This document shows, piece by piece, positions 46,492 through 55,940 of a stretch of 64,000 nt of DNA (its first letter is position 1; each line of letters begins with the position of its first letter). The notes beneath the pieces are model-generated. The model saw nothing but the letters and a program-made list of their open reading frames with translations. It was not told the DNA's origin and did not search any database. A program made the position numbers and the translations under genes. Source of the DNA: Gluconobacter sphaericus NBRC 12467 (GTDB lineage Bacteria; Pseudomonadota; Alphaproteobacteria; Acetobacterales; Acetobacteraceae); contig NZ_BJMK01000006.1 in NCBI RefSeq assembly GCF_006539125.1, forward strand, positions 81,720-145,719, given 5' to 3'.

Positions 46492-47896
46492 AGGCCCGCA
46501 GAACGGCGTCCTGGGACAGGGTCAGTACATGACCGTCACAGACGATCGGCTGAACCTGACACGGGGCGGGAGTCTTACGGGTCAGTTCAAGTTTTCCGGT
46601 CACGGCATTCAGGACAGCCATGCCTTCTTTCGGAAAGGTGGAGAAGCAGATCAGCTTGCCGTTCACGAGAAGCGGACCCACCCAGGAAATCGCATTCTTT
46701 TCCACATCAACGCGGACAAAGCGACGCAACTGCGTGATCCAGCGCACATGCCCGGACAGACGATCCAGACAGGCGATCTGCTGATCCGTGGACAGGACAT
46801 ACATCCAGTCGCCACAGATCGCTATAGGACTCTGTCCACTGACCTCACGTTCCCACAGACGGCGGCCCGAACGCATGTCGATCGCCACCAGCACGCGCGA
46901 CATGGACACGGCATAGGCCGTTCCGTCCTTGATGACCGGTGCCCCCCGGATACAGGAGAAATCGAGCATGGCGCCCATACCGTTGGAGCCGCCGAGACTG
47001 TCACTCCAGACCATCTCGCCCGACGCCGCACGCAGCGCAACCAGATCACCACTGCCAAAGCCCGCGAGGATGACGCCATCCACGAAAGCTGGGGCGGACT
47101 GCCCGAAAATCACAGTGTCGGATGCGGTCGCCTGATACGTCCAGACCTGATGACCGGTATTGGCATTCAGCGCGATCAGACGCTCATCAATCGTTCCGAA
47201 GACCATGAGGCCTTCCGCGATCGTCGGTGCGGAACGGCCCGGAGTTTCGGTGCTGACGCGCCATTTCACCTTGCCCGTCAGAGCTTCAACAGCAAGAGCC
47301 TGAGCCACACCATCCACGATGTAGAGTGTGTCCCCATCAAGGGCGAGGCCGCCACCAATATTGGTCGAACGGCTTCTGGCCGTGGCAGGCTGACGCGTCC
47401 AGACATGACGGCGTTCCGGCCAGGTCCAGGCCTTCACCACGCCCTGCGCATCCGTCGTGTAGATATGACCGTTGCCGATGACCGGAGGTGACTGGATCGC
47501 GCCCCGGTTAGTCGGCATGATCGCGATCGTTGCCAGAAAACTCGATGGGTCTGTCGGCGCACCGACCGAATGGCTCCATGCCAGATCCGGACCATTCCAT
47601 GCCGCATTCACGGCAACATGGGACGGCCGCCCCCCTTCCTGCAGCCATTCCCGCACAGGCTGAACCGGGCCAAGGTTGATCGGCGTATGATCTTCATGAT
47701 CGACCGTCAGCCCGGCGCCCGTGGACAGTACGTCCACGCGATGTCCGGCCAAAGGCGGCTTCGTATCGTCTTCAAACAGGCTGCATCCGCCCAGAACAGC
47801 CAGGGCAGTGCCCGAGCAGGCCGCCCGCAGAAGACCACGACGCCCCATAAAGCGGTTCACGGAGAGAGAAGAGCGGGAAAGAACAGGACGGCGCAT
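46484..47896 (-). CDS. bamB: Outer-membrane assembly factor BamB (PQQ-type beta-propeller lipoprotein)
   Basis: A 470-residue lipoprotein of the BAM complex. The N-terminus has FMGRRGLLRAACSGTALAVLGGC, a signal with lipobox LGGC. The eight-bladed propeller shows the repeats with W-docking residues typical of PQQ-like domains (GHIYTTDAQGVVKAW, TLYIVDGVAQALAVEALTG, AYAVSMSRVLVAIDMRSG, WMYVLSTDQQIACLDRLSG). The ATG at 47896 overlaps the upstream stop as TGATG. BamB supports outer-membrane protein insertion with BamA, whose relative TamA is at the other end of the window. Confidence 0.93.
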   Translation of the reverse strand: MRRPVLSRSSLSVNRFMGRRGLLRAACSGTALAVLGGCSLFEDDTKPPLAGHRVDVLSTGAGLTVDHEDHTPINLGPVQPVREWLQEGGRPSHVAVNAAWNGPDLAWSHSVGAPTDPSSFLATIAIMPTNRGAIQSPPVIGNGHIYTTDAQGVVKAWTWPERRHVWTRQPATARSRSTNIGGGLALDGDTLYIVDGVAQALAVEALTGKVKWRVSTETPGRSAPTIAEGLMVFGTIDERLIALNANTGHQVWTYQATASDTVIFGQSAPAFVDGVILAGFGSGDLVALRAASGEMVWSDSLGGSNGMGAMLDFSCIRGAPVIKDGTAYAVSMSRVLVAIDMRSGRRLWEREVSGQSPIAICGDWMYVLSTDQQIACLDRLSGHVRWITQLRRFVRVDVEKNAISWVGPLLVNGKLICFSTFPKEGMAVLNAVTGKLELTRKTPAPCQVQPIVCDGHVLTLSQDAVLRAYG

Positions 47897-48726
47897 CAAC
47901 CAGCGTCTCCAAATGTCTCGAGCAGGGCCTGCGCACGCGCACGAACCCCTTCGGTCGCGTTTTCACTGCCAACGATCTGCGTCAGGATGCGCCGGGCTTC
48001 CTTCTGCTGGTCCGCCGTCGCGCCGGGGCGCAGGTCAAGCGCAACAAGACCTTCCTGAGCCAGAGGAGCCCAGGCACCACCGCCCTGCGCAAGGGCTTCA
48101 TAGCCCGGACGGAGCGTCTTCGGATCAGCCGTTGCAGTCCGCGAGTTCAGGCTCATGTAGCGCGCCATATCCCGCAGGGCGGGATCGGCAGCGTTATCAT
48201 CCGCCACGCCCTGCCACGTCTTCAATGCCGCGTCTGTCTGGTGAGCCTGGCTCTGCAGATCGGCCAGACGCAGCGCGGCATAGGAGCGCACGCCCACCGG
48301 ACCATGCTCCGCCAGATCCTGGAAGGTCGCGGTAGCCTTCTGGGTGGCCGCGGCGTCATGCTTGGGATCGGACAGCGCCGTCATGGCGGTAAAGTACCGT
48401 GCCGATGCCGCCTGCTGTGCTGCATGGCGCGCATGACTGTTCCAGCCCCACACACCACCACCAATGGCTCCAAACAGGGCCACAACGCCCACCACAGCGC
48501 CTATGCGCCGTGCCATGGCTCGCAACCGCTGCGCCTGCATTTCTTCGTTCACCTGCGTGATGAAATCGTCTGCCACCTGGTCCCCTGCTGGATCGGTCTT
48601 CAAACTGTTTGCGCGACCATACAGGCGCCGCACCGTTGCGGCAAACGCTTCACACATCTTAAGGTTAGCTGAAACAGTCCATAGGACTGTGAAAAACGGT
48701 ATCACGGCAGAAAATCCGGCCGACAT
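47896..48726 (-). CDS. Membrane-anchored TPR protein (YfgM-like)
   Basis: A 276-residue protein with one transmembrane segment (IGAVVGVVALFGAIGGGVWGW, residues ~73-93) and a periplasmic helical domain of tetratricopeptide-like repeats (ALRLADLQSQAHQTDAALKTW, ALRDMARYMSLNS). YfgM with SecYEG/PpiD functions as an ancillary chaperone complex in E. coli; the position ahead of bamB-der supports the match. The start is ATG 48726, which has AAGGAAG upstream; ATG 48657 is an alternative. A small lipoprotein gene lies divergent 39 bases away. Confidence 0.78.
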   Translation of the reverse strand: MSAGFSAVIPFFTVLWTVSANLKMCEAFAATVRRLYGRANSLKTDPAGDQVADDFITQVNEEMQAQRLRAMARRIGAVVGVVALFGAIGGGVWGWNSHARHAAQQAASARYFTAMTALSDPKHDAAATQKATATFQDLAEHGPVGVRSYAALRLADLQSQAHQTDAALKTWQGVADDNAADPALRDMARYMSLNSRTATADPKTLRPGYEALAQGGGAWAPLAQEGLVALDLRPGATADQQKEARRILTQIVGSENATEGVRARAQALLETFGDAG

Positions 48727-48765
48727 TCAGACTTCCTTAACCGCACCGGAAGCATCCTGACGGCC

Positions 48766-49068
48766 ATGAAAAAGCCTGCCTTGCTTCTGCTGCTTCCCTT
48801 AGCGTTCTGCGCGCTTGGAGGCTGTGCGCCAGATCGCATCGCTTCCGCCGTCACGGGGAAGGACTGCAACACGGCCTATCTGTACGATGACGAAAGTTTC
48901 TGCGCCCGGCCGGCGGGGCCACCGCCGCCGCAGCCCTACTGCACCACAGGCTTCGAGGGCACAACCTGCTGGGCACGTCCCGATCTCATGCCCAATGTCG
49001 CCCGTCAGACCTATGCCGGCCCCACATCCCTGACTCCGGCTCAGAATCAGGGACGCATGGGGCAGTAA
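48766..49068 (+). CDS. Small Pro-rich lipoprotein
   Basis: A 100-residue lipoprotein. Signal MKKPALLLLLPLAFCALGGC has lipobox LGGC (Cys at residue ~20). The mature part has Cys pairs (KDCNTAYLY, SFCARP, YCTTGFEGTTCWARPD), a Pro/Gly cluster and no known domain. ATG 48766 is 39 bases from the divergent TPR gene. A weak GC hairpin (49074-49100) follows. Function unknown; the Cys pattern suggests disulfides in the periplasm, which the DsbA-like proteins here could form. Confidence 0.75.
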   Translation: MKKPALLLLLPLAFCALGGCAPDRIASAVTGKDCNTAYLYDDESFCARPAGPPPPQPYCTTGFEGTTCWARPDLMPNVARQTYAGPTSLTPAQNQGRMGQ

Positions 49069-49093
49069 AAATCACGACGCGCCCTGCAAAGCG

Positions 49094-49489
49094 TCAGTGA
49101 TGGCCCAGTTTACGGCTGGCAGCGGCCAGATTGCTGGACAGCGCCTGAAAGGACGCCGCGATATGAGACTGCACAGCCGCGCTACCCGCATGGACGTGGG
49201 AAATCCGCGTGCTTGCTTCCTGACTGATCGCCGTCTCTTCCCGGTTGGCCTGAGCCGCAACACACGCATTGTAAACGCGGGCCGCCTTTTCATAGGCCGT
49301 CACGCGATCCACGCTCTCATTATACTGCGCGACCGTCGCAGCCTTGACCGCAGGTGCCTGAGGCTCGGCACCACATTTTGAAGCGGTCCAGGCCGCTTCG
49401 GCCGCACTGGCCGACCCGACAGCGGCGATCCCAGAAAAAACCACACCAAACAGCACCGCCTTACGGCTGGCGGCAACGCAACGTCTCAT
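49094..49489 (-). CDS. Exported hypothetical protein
   Basis: A 131-residue protein with a signal peptide (cleavage near ASA-AE, residue ~29). The mature part begins WTASKCGAEPQAP and is mostly alpha-helical, with VAQYNESVDRVTAYEKAARVYNACVAAQANREETAISQEA (in parts) giving heptad-like spacing and two Cys. No domain recognised. It lies alone between the small lipoprotein gene (convergent) and pyrC. AGGAAAGGGAGC precedes the ATG, a strong site. Confidence 0.7.
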   Translation of the reverse strand: MRRCVAASRKAVLFGVVFSGIAAVGSASAAEAAWTASKCGAEPQAPAVKAATVAQYNESVDRVTAYEKAARVYNACVAAQANREETAISQEASTRISHVHAGSAAVQSHIAASFQALSSNLAAASRKLGHH

Positions 49490-49534
49490 ACAGCTCCCTT
49501 TCCTGTTCGAAGCGTTGCGCGCCCTACGCCCAGA

Positions 49535-50854
49535 TCAAGGCGCAAATTTGGCAGGCTCACCGGTTTGCGCACCCGAAACCTCATTGTCCTGCATCACGAC
49601 CGTTCCACGCACGATTGTGGCCATCGGCCAGCCCGTGACACGCGTGCCATCGAACGGCGTCCAACCCGCAGGCGTGACGATCCAGTCATTGGTAATTTCG
49701 CGCTCAGCCTTCATGTCCACGAGCGTGAAATCGGCATCGAATCCAACGGCCATCCGCCCCTTGGTCTGCAAACCGTAAACCCGTGCTGGCCCTGCCGCCA
49801 TCAGATCCACCAGACGCGACAGCGACAGGCGCCCCGCATTCACATGATCGAGCATGACCGGCACGATCGTCTGCGTCCCCGTCAGACCCGCCGGACATTT
49901 CGGCCAGGGTAGCTTTTTGGCCTCAAGCGGATGCGGAGCATGGTCGGACGAAACCACGTCCACCCGACCATCCCGAACGGCCTTCCAGCTTGCTTCCCAG
50001 TGCGACCTGTCCCGCAGCGGCGGGTTCATGACGGCAAGGCCACCGAGCTTTTCGTAACATTCCGGCGCCACCTGTGTGAGATGGTTCACCAGAACCTCGA
50101 CCGTGGAAATATCACGGTAATCCGCCAGATAGTCCAGCTCTTCGGCTGTCGAGACATGCAGGATATGCGCCGGACGGTTGGTCTTGCGCGCCAGAGCCAT
50201 GATGCGGCGCGTACCAAGGAACGCACATTCCACATCCCGCCAGACGCTGTGCGTTTCGTAAGGCTGGCCTTCATGGAACATCGGTTTACGGGCCTGAAGA
50301 CGATATTCGTCCTCGGAATGATAGGCCACGCGACGGTGTCCCGAGCGCATGACCGCTTCCAGCCCCGCATCGTCCTCGATCATCAGATTGCCCGTAGACG
50401 ATCCGGCAAAAACCTTCACCGCGCACACGCCCGGCTGCTGTTCCAGCATTGCCAGATCCGGCGTATTTTCACGGGTCGCACCGACATAGATACCGACATC
50501 GACGTGTGCCGTCTTGCGGATATGATCGCGCTTCCAGTCGATCATCGTCACGTCCGTCACACTTGGGGACGTGTTTGGCATGTCGAAAACCGTCGCGATA
50601 CCGCCCAGCGCCGCAGCCCGCGTCCCGGTTTCAAGTGTCTCGACCTCGGGCTTGCCCGGATCGCGCAGATGAACATGCGCATCGATCAGTCCGGGCAGGA
50701 CATGCAGGCCGCGTGCATCGATCACCCGGCTCGCCTCGTCCGCCGATCCGACAGACAGCGACGCCACTTTTCCATTCCGCACACCGATATCCGCTTCGGC
50801 CTCGCCCCATGGAAAAACACAGATTCCGCCGCGGATGATCAGATCGTAATGCAT
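49535..50854 (-). CDS. pyrC: Dihydroorotase
   Basis: Zinc amidohydrolase converting carbamoyl-aspartate to dihydroorotate, 439 residues. The metal site DAHVHLRDPGKPEVE (residue ~57), the NTSPSVTD loop, HILHVSTAEELDYL with the second His pair and SSDHAPHPLEAKK (~310) place it in the class I (AllB/PyrC1) branch. ATG 50854 has AAGGACGGAAC upstream. It is the last gene of a reverse run that also includes asnB, glycosyltransferases, dnaQ, coaE and aroE. Confidence 0.93.
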   Translation of the reverse strand: MHYDLIIRGGICVFPWGEAEADIGVRNGKVASLSVGSADEASRVIDARGLHVLPGLIDAHVHLRDPGKPEVETLETGTRAAALGGIATVFDMPNTSPSVTDVTMIDWKRDHIRKTAHVDVGIYVGATRENTPDLAMLEQQPGVCAVKVFAGSSTGNLMIEDDAGLEAVMRSGHRRVAYHSEDEYRLQARKPMFHEGQPYETHSVWRDVECAFLGTRRIMALARKTNRPAHILHVSTAEELDYLADYRDISTVEVLVNHLTQVAPECYEKLGGLAVMNPPLRDRSHWEASWKAVRDGRVDVVSSDHAPHPLEAKKLPWPKCPAGLTGTQTIVPVMLDHVNAGRLSLSRLVDLMAAGPARVYGLQTKGRMAVGFDADFTLVDMKAEREITNDWIVTPAGWTPFDGTRVTGWPMATIVRGTVVMQDNEVSGAQTGEPAKFAP

Positions 50855-50882
50855 GTTCCGTCCTTGCAAATCAGTAAGACAC

Positions 50883-52643
50883 TCATAAAGCGCGCGAGAG
50901 AGTTTCGAATGTATCCCCGTCCACGGGAACCCCTTCGATATGATGACGATGCCACAGCGCGAAAAACAGCAGCGTCCAGGCCTGCCGCGCTACACCGCGC
51001 TGACTGGCTCGGGCGAAAAGATGCTCCACGTCAGCTGCGGGAATCATCGCCCGGATGCAGGGCTGTCGTGCGACCAGTGGTCCCAGACGATGTGCCTGTT
51101 TCTCGATCCATAGGCCAACCGGAACAGTAAAGCCCTGCTTCGGCGCGAATGGACGGGCCTGCGGCAGCGCATCCTGAAGCCAGCGTCGCAGAAGCCACTT
51201 ACCGTAACCGTCCCGCACCTTGAAGTGCTCCGGCAGCGGCCAGATCGCCTTGGCTACCACCGGGTCCAGCAGCGGCGTACGCCCCTCAACCGAATGAGCC
51301 ATCAGACATCGGTCCAGCTTGAGTAGCAGATCATTGGGCAGCCATTCCGCAATATCCAGCGCCTGCGCGCCTTCCAAACCTGAAACGCCTAGAGCCAGCT
51401 CCGTCGTGGCAATCCCGCGCCGCCACTGCCGCCCGTGCTCTGCAAAGCGCTTGCCGAACGTCCCGGACCGATACGGCGCCCGCCCGCCCTTCCACCAGGG
51501 CTTCATAACGCGCCGATAGCGGCCATAACCTGCAAAAAGCTCATCCCCACCCTCACCGCTGAGAATAACGGTCACGTCTTTTCGCGCCTCACGCGCCAGC
51601 AACCATGTCGGGATGACAGCATAGTCGGCGGCCGGATCATCCATGCACGCCACGATGGATGGCAGATCACGCCAGACCATGTCTTCCGTGACGGTCAGCA
51701 CATGGTGCTTGGCCCCAACAGACGCCGCCAATGCTGCGGCATCAGCGGACTCATCCGCTTTTCCAGCATCGAAGCGCGCTGTCCACGTACGCGGATGCGG
51801 CAACCCAAGACGGTGCGCAGCCGCCAGAATAACCGAACTGTCGATCCCGCCCGACAAAAACAGCCCAAGTGGCACATCCGCCCGCAGATGTGCCGACACG
51901 CTGTCGAGCAGTGCTATGTCCAACCTCGCCAGCGCCTGCTCATCGGTCAAACGAGCCGGAATCGTCTCCCGCGCTTCATGCAGAACATGCCGCCGCCGCG
52001 ATTCCACGATTCGCCCATCCACGATCCGGAGTGTCTCACCGGGCAGAAGCCGACGAATGCCGTCGAAAATAATGTCCTGCCCCGTTGTGAACTGAAGCTG
52101 CATCAGTTCGTCACGCGCGCCATCCCGAACACTACGCTTACCAAACCCGCCTGCCAGCAGCGCCTGCGGCTCAGACGCAAACGCGATGCCACCCTCATAA
52201 GCCGCGATATAAAGCGGCTTGATACCGAACGGATCGCGCGACAGCACCATCTCATGCCGCCCGTGCTCGTTCTCGACGATCGCAATGGCATACATGCCCC
52301 GCAGTTCATGCGTGTATCCCACCCCATCATGCAGCCACAGATGTAAAGGCGGTTCGCAGTCGCTTTGGGTCTGAAAACAGTTTTGGGGAAAGCGTCTGCG
52401 AATGGCCGGGTCGTTATAGATCTCCCCATTCGCGATCAGTGCAGCCGCGCCAAGCCTGAAGGGCTGTGCTCCCCCCGCGATATCCACGATAGACAGCCGA
52501 CGGTGACGTAACGCCGCCCCGCCCAGATCCAACCGCCCTTCCCCATCCGGCCCACGATGGAAAATGGCTTGGGACATACGCTCCAGCGCCTGCTGATCGG
52601 GATGATGCCCGGGCAGACAGGAAAGGCCCGCAATTCCGCACAT
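50883..52643 (-). CDS. asnB: Asparagine synthetase-like amidotransferase (glutamine-hydrolysing)
   Basis: A 586-residue protein. The start MCGIAGLS places the nucleophile Cys at residue 2 once Met is removed; the glutaminase domain shows MSQAIFHRGPDGEG and IANGEIYN. The synthetase domain has the PP-loop FLSGGIDSSVILAA (residue ~262) and ILSGEGGDELFAGYGRY. ATG 52643 overlaps the upstream glycosyltransferase stop as TGATG. In a gene cluster with GT4 and heptosyltransferase genes, it may amidate a sugar or cell-envelope intermediate instead of making free asparagine; this is inference. Confidence 0.88.
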   Translation of the reverse strand: MCGIAGLSCLPGHHPDQQALERMSQAIFHRGPDGEGRLDLGGAALRHRRLSIVDIAGGAQPFRLGAAALIANGEIYNDPAIRRRFPQNCFQTQSDCEPPLHLWLHDGVGYTHELRGMYAIAIVENEHGRHEMVLSRDPFGIKPLYIAAYEGGIAFASEPQALLAGGFGKRSVRDGARDELMQLQFTTGQDIIFDGIRRLLPGETLRIVDGRIVESRRRHVLHEARETIPARLTDEQALARLDIALLDSVSAHLRADVPLGLFLSGGIDSSVILAAAHRLGLPHPRTWTARFDAGKADESADAAALAASVGAKHHVLTVTEDMVWRDLPSIVACMDDPAADYAVIPTWLLAREARKDVTVILSGEGGDELFAGYGRYRRVMKPWWKGGRAPYRSGTFGKRFAEHGRQWRRGIATTELALGVSGLEGAQALDIAEWLPNDLLLKLDRCLMAHSVEGRTPLLDPVVAKAIWPLPEHFKVRDGYGKWLLRRWLQDALPQARPFAPKQGFTVPVGLWIEKQAHRLGPLVARQPCIRAMIPAADVEHLFARASQRGVARQAWTLLFFALWHRHHIEGVPVDGDTFETLSRAL

Positions 52644-53710
52644 CAGGCGCGCACTCCGTCCAGAAAAGCCGACCATCGCGCCATGACAACGTCCTGGGCA
52701 AACTCCCGCTCGAACCGCGCTCGTCCGTTCATGGAGAGAGTCTGCGCCATAGAGGCATCGTCCAAGACAGTACCGATCTGCGCAGCAAAATCGCGCTCGT
52801 TCTCGACCTCGGCCAGCAAACCATCCTGCGACCCTTCAAGGATTTCCTGCGGCCCCTGAATATTGCTTGCCACAACCGGCACTCCGGCCGACAGCGCCTC
52901 GATCACGACATTGCCCAGCGGCTCAATCCGGGACGGACAGACCAGAACATCGCACGCCCGCAGCCAGGGCCCGCTCTGCGCGATCCAGCCAGGGAGATGA
53001 ACACGATCCGTAACATTTCCCGCCTTTGCCAGCGCCTCAAGCGCAGGACGCTCTGGCCCTTCGCCCGCAATGACCAGATGCACACCCGGCAGATGCTTCA
53101 TCGCCCGGATCAGCACATCGAAGGCCTTGTTCTCATGCAGACGCCCCAGCGCCAGGGCAAATGGCACATTCGGCGGCAAAAACGCGGGCCGCTGTGGCGT
53201 CACCGAAGAAAAATCCGTCGCGAAATTAGGCAGATGATGTACACGATTGGCCGCCCAGCCTTGCGCCCGCATCCACTCCGCCAAACCGCGCGTATTGCCG
53301 ATCAAATGGTCGCAACGGCGATAATTCGACAGGTCATAATACCCGCCCAGACGCCCGGCAATCTGCCATGGCCCTGACGGTACCAGCCGTGCGGCCCGGC
53401 TCATCCACGCCACGACGACATCCGGCCTGAACGCTTTGAGACTGCGCCGAAGCCCCGGCGTGGTCCGCAGATCCAGCAGACCGCCGAACCGGAAGGACTG
53501 CGTCTCAACACCCGCTTCCTCAAGCCGTGCAACCCGGCCTTCATCCTGCCGGATCAGCGCCTGAACGGGACGGCCATCCCGCGTCTGGGCCATTGTCAGG
53601 CGCTCGAAGAACAGCTCTGCGCCGCCTCTTGGAGCCCCAGCCATCACATGGGCCACACGACCCCGGTATCCATTGGACGATGCAGACTTCATCTGTCTTC
53701 TATCGGCCAT
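52643..53710 (-). CDS. Glycosyltransferase family 4
   Basis: A 355-residue GT-B enzyme. VMAGAPRGGAELFFERL is the N-terminal acceptor loop; GRLHENKAFDVLIRA (residue ~175) and PSRIEPLGNVVIEALSAGVPVV (in parts, ~265) are the donor-binding signatures with the EX7E pattern. ATG 53710; the first ~15 residues are non-conserved, so ATG 53692 is possible. It lies between the heptosyltransferase gene and asnB, likely in lipopolysaccharide or exopolysaccharide assembly; donor and acceptor unknown. Confidence 0.88.
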   Translation of the reverse strand: MADRRQMKSASSNGYRGRVAHVMAGAPRGGAELFFERLTMAQTRDGRPVQALIRQDEGRVARLEEAGVETQSFRFGGLLDLRTTPGLRRSLKAFRPDVVVAWMSRAARLVPSGPWQIAGRLGGYYDLSNYRRCDHLIGNTRGLAEWMRAQGWAANRVHHLPNFATDFSSVTPQRPAFLPPNVPFALALGRLHENKAFDVLIRAMKHLPGVHLVIAGEGPERPALEALAKAGNVTDRVHLPGWIAQSGPWLRACDVLVCPSRIEPLGNVVIEALSAGVPVVASNIQGPQEILEGSQDGLLAEVENERDFAAQIGTVLDDASMAQTLSMNGRARFEREFAQDVVMARWSAFLDGVRA

Positions 53711-53728
53711 GACCGACAGGGCATCAAG

Positions 53729-54652
53729 TCAGTCCGAACACCTGTCCGAACCACACGTGTCTTTTTCACGCAGGATTTCTTTCGCGACTTTTAGCACAGC
53801 GGCAACACTCAAGCCTTCAATGGGAGCATCACCCTCCGGACCCGGTGCCTCCACAAACCGCGCAAACCGCCCGGCCGGCGCATATTCCGAGGCCCGCGAC
53901 GGCCCGAACAGCCCCAGCGTCGGCGTCCCCGCAGCAGCGGCCAGATGCATCAGCCCGGAATCATTGCCCACGAACAGGGCACAAAGCTGAAGCAGCGCAG
54001 CAACCTCGCCCAGCGATTTATCTCCGCCAAGGTCCAGAGCCTCTGGCAACGCCTTCAGTACTGGCTCCGCCCGTGCGCGCTCTCCCTCACCAGGGCCATA
54101 GAACACGACAGGACGCAGATTTTTCGCCTTCAGCACCTGAGCCAGTTCCACAAAGCGCTCGGGCGGCCAGATTTTCCCATCCCAGTTTGCCGTTGGTCCC
54201 AGTGCCAGCCACTGCCCTTCAGACAAGGTCGCAACAGCCTCTGCCCGCTGCTTTTCCGAAGTCCAGACACGCGGCATGGGCGTCCTGCGATATCCAAGCG
54301 CCTCCCCAAGCTGTTCGACCCGCAAACCCGGACGGCGCCCGCCGCGCACAATAATCCGACGGCGCGCCCGCAATGTCAGTCCGATCAGCGAACCGCGCAA
54401 ATCCACAACCATAAACCAGCGCGTCCGATAGCAGGCGCGCCACAGTTCAAACCAGTGCCGGTCATGCCGGCGCTTTTCCATAGTGATGATGCGCTCACAT
54501 CGCGGGTCCGCTTCAAAAAGCCCCGCTGCTACAGGGCCGCAGACCACCGTAAACATCGCCGCCGGATAACGCTTCTGCAAGGCATCCAGAACACCTGTGG
54601 AAATCACCGCATCACCCAGACGGTTGGACGTGATGAAGAGAATCTGCATCAT
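53729..54652 (-). CDS. Glycosyltransferase family 9 (heptosyltransferase type)
   Basis: A ~307-residue GT9 protein. It begins MQILFITSNRLGDAVISTGV, the ADP-heptose:LPS heptosyltransferase N-terminus with the conserved Asp; LALGPTANWDGKIWPPERF holds the KxWPxE donor motif, and FVGNDSGLMHLAAAAGTPT (residue ~235) the C-terminal signature. ATG 54652 or 54649 (adjacent) overlaps the dnaQ stop. Inner-core lipopolysaccharide assembly is the probable role; the number of the heptose step is not decidable. Confidence 0.87.
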   Translation of the reverse strand: MMQILFITSNRLGDAVISTGVLDALQKRYPAAMFTVVCGPVAAGLFEADPRCERIITMEKRRHDRHWFELWRACYRTRWFMVVDLRGSLIGLTLRARRRIIVRGGRRPGLRVEQLGEALGYRRTPMPRVWTSEKQRAEAVATLSEGQWLALGPTANWDGKIWPPERFVELAQVLKAKNLRPVVFYGPGEGERARAEPVLKALPEALDLGGDKSLGEVAALLQLCALFVGNDSGLMHLAAAAGTPTLGLFGPSRASEYAPAGRFARFVEAPGPEGDAPIEGLSVAAVLKVAKEILREKDTCGSDRCSD

Positions 54653-55335
54653 TCGCGATGCCAAACCGCGTCCTTGATGGTGCTCACGAACGCCTCATGC
54701 ACCTGAAGCTCTTCCGCGGTCGGCGGGGCCATTTTCCGTGGCGGACGACTGGCCAGCGCGTTGATCCCATCCGTCATGCTGCGACTGCGGGCTGGCCCCG
54801 CCAGACCCAGACCGCGCTGACGCCCACCCATCAGCTCGACATAGACTTCGGCCAGAAGCTTGCAGTCCAGCAGCGCGTTATGGGTACCACGCTGCGACAG
54901 GTCGATACCAAAGCGTCGGCACAGCGCATCGAGGCTGGCGGGCAGACCGGGATATTTCTTCCGCGCCATTTCCACCGTATCGATGGCCCGGCTGGCGTAA
55001 TCGAGCGGCTCGCGACCGCAGGCCTTCAACTCCGCATTGACGAACTTGAAATCGAACCGGGCATTATGAGCGATCATCGGACTGTCCCCGATAAACTCCA
55101 GAAACCCGTCCGCCACCTCGGCAAAAATTGGCTTTCCTTCCAGATCTTCAATCCGGAACCCATGCACTTTGGTCGCCTCGGGCGGAATATCGCGCTCGGG
55201 ATAGATCAGGACGTGATAGGCCTCCCCCGTCGGCAGGTCGTCGATCAGTTCGAGGGCCGCGATCTCGATGATTCGATCGCCCATATCCGGGTCAAAGCCC
55301 GTGGTTTCCGTATCGAACAGGATGGATCGTTTCAT
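54649..55335 (-). CDS. dnaQ: DNA polymerase III epsilon subunit (3'-5' exonuclease)
   Basis: Proofreading exonuclease, 228 residues. ExoI FDTETTGFDP has D and E at ~8 and ~10; ExoII HNARFDFKFVNAEL near residue 85; ExoIIIe HNALLDCKLLAEVYVELM near residue 146. The C-terminal tail would bind DnaE. ATG 55335 overlaps the coaE stop as ATGA. The order aroE-coaE-dnaQ is a conserved alphaproteobacterial string. Confidence 0.96.
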   Translation of the reverse strand: MKRSILFDTETTGFDPDMGDRIIEIAALELIDDLPTGEAYHVLIYPERDIPPEATKVHGFRIEDLEGKPIFAEVADGFLEFIGDSPMIAHNARFDFKFVNAELKACGREPLDYASRAIDTVEMARKKYPGLPASLDALCRRFGIDLSQRGTHNALLDCKLLAEVYVELMGGRQRGLGLAGPARSRSMTDGINALASRPPRKMAPPTAEELQVHEAFVSTIKDAVWHRE

Positions 55336-55937
55336 GACGCCTCACGAAGCCGGTGCAACAGGGCATGGACCTGCCTGACGGCCTGCCCACGCGACAGGCC
55401 GGTTCGTATCACGATGTCGGCCCGGCGTCTGCGTTCATGGTCACTCATCTGACGGGCCAGCAATCCTTTGGCATCCGCCACGCTCATCCCCCCCCCACTA
55501 CGACAGCGTTGCCTGATCCGGGACAAACGCGTACCCATCGAAGCTTCGGCTACCACCACCACATCGCAACGCCGGTCTTCGCCAATTTCCATTAGCAGCG
55601 GAATATCCAGCACACAGAACGGTTCATGCCGCGCCCGGCACTGCTTCAGAAACCTCTCACGTTCGGCCCGGACCAGCGGATGCATGATGGCTTCCAGACG
55701 CTTCAACTCCTCGGGACGCCCCCGCACAGCTTCACGAAGCGCCGCGCGATCCAGACGCCCGTCAGCGACGGCCCCCGAAAATGCCTGCGCAATCAGAGGC
55801 AAAGCTTTCCCCCGCTCACCCTGAAGCGCCCGGACACACGCATCCGCATCAAAAACCGGCACGCCTGCCCTGCGGAAAAGCGCGGCAACCGTGCTTTTCC
55901 CGGCCGCCATTCCCCCGGTCAGACCAATAATCTTCAC
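55332..55937 (-). CDS. coaE: Dephospho-CoA kinase
   Basis: Final step of coenzyme A synthesis, 201 residues. P-loop GLTGGMAAGKSTVAALF (residue ~5), FDADACVRALQ as substrate site, LRVE-type HPLVRAERERFL and VLDIPLLMEIGEDRRCD follow the family order. Starts 3 bases after aroE and ends within the dnaQ start. Confidence 0.95.
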   Translation of the reverse strand: MKIIGLTGGMAAGKSTVAALFRRAGVPVFDADACVRALQGERGKALPLIAQAFSGAVADGRLDRAALREAVRGRPEELKRLEAIMHPLVRAERERFLKQCRARHEPFCVLDIPLLMEIGEDRRCDVVVVAEASMGTRLSRIRQRCRSGGGMSVADAKGLLARQMSDHERRRRADIVIRTGLSRGQAVRQVHALLHRLREAS

Positions 55938-55940
55938 GCT

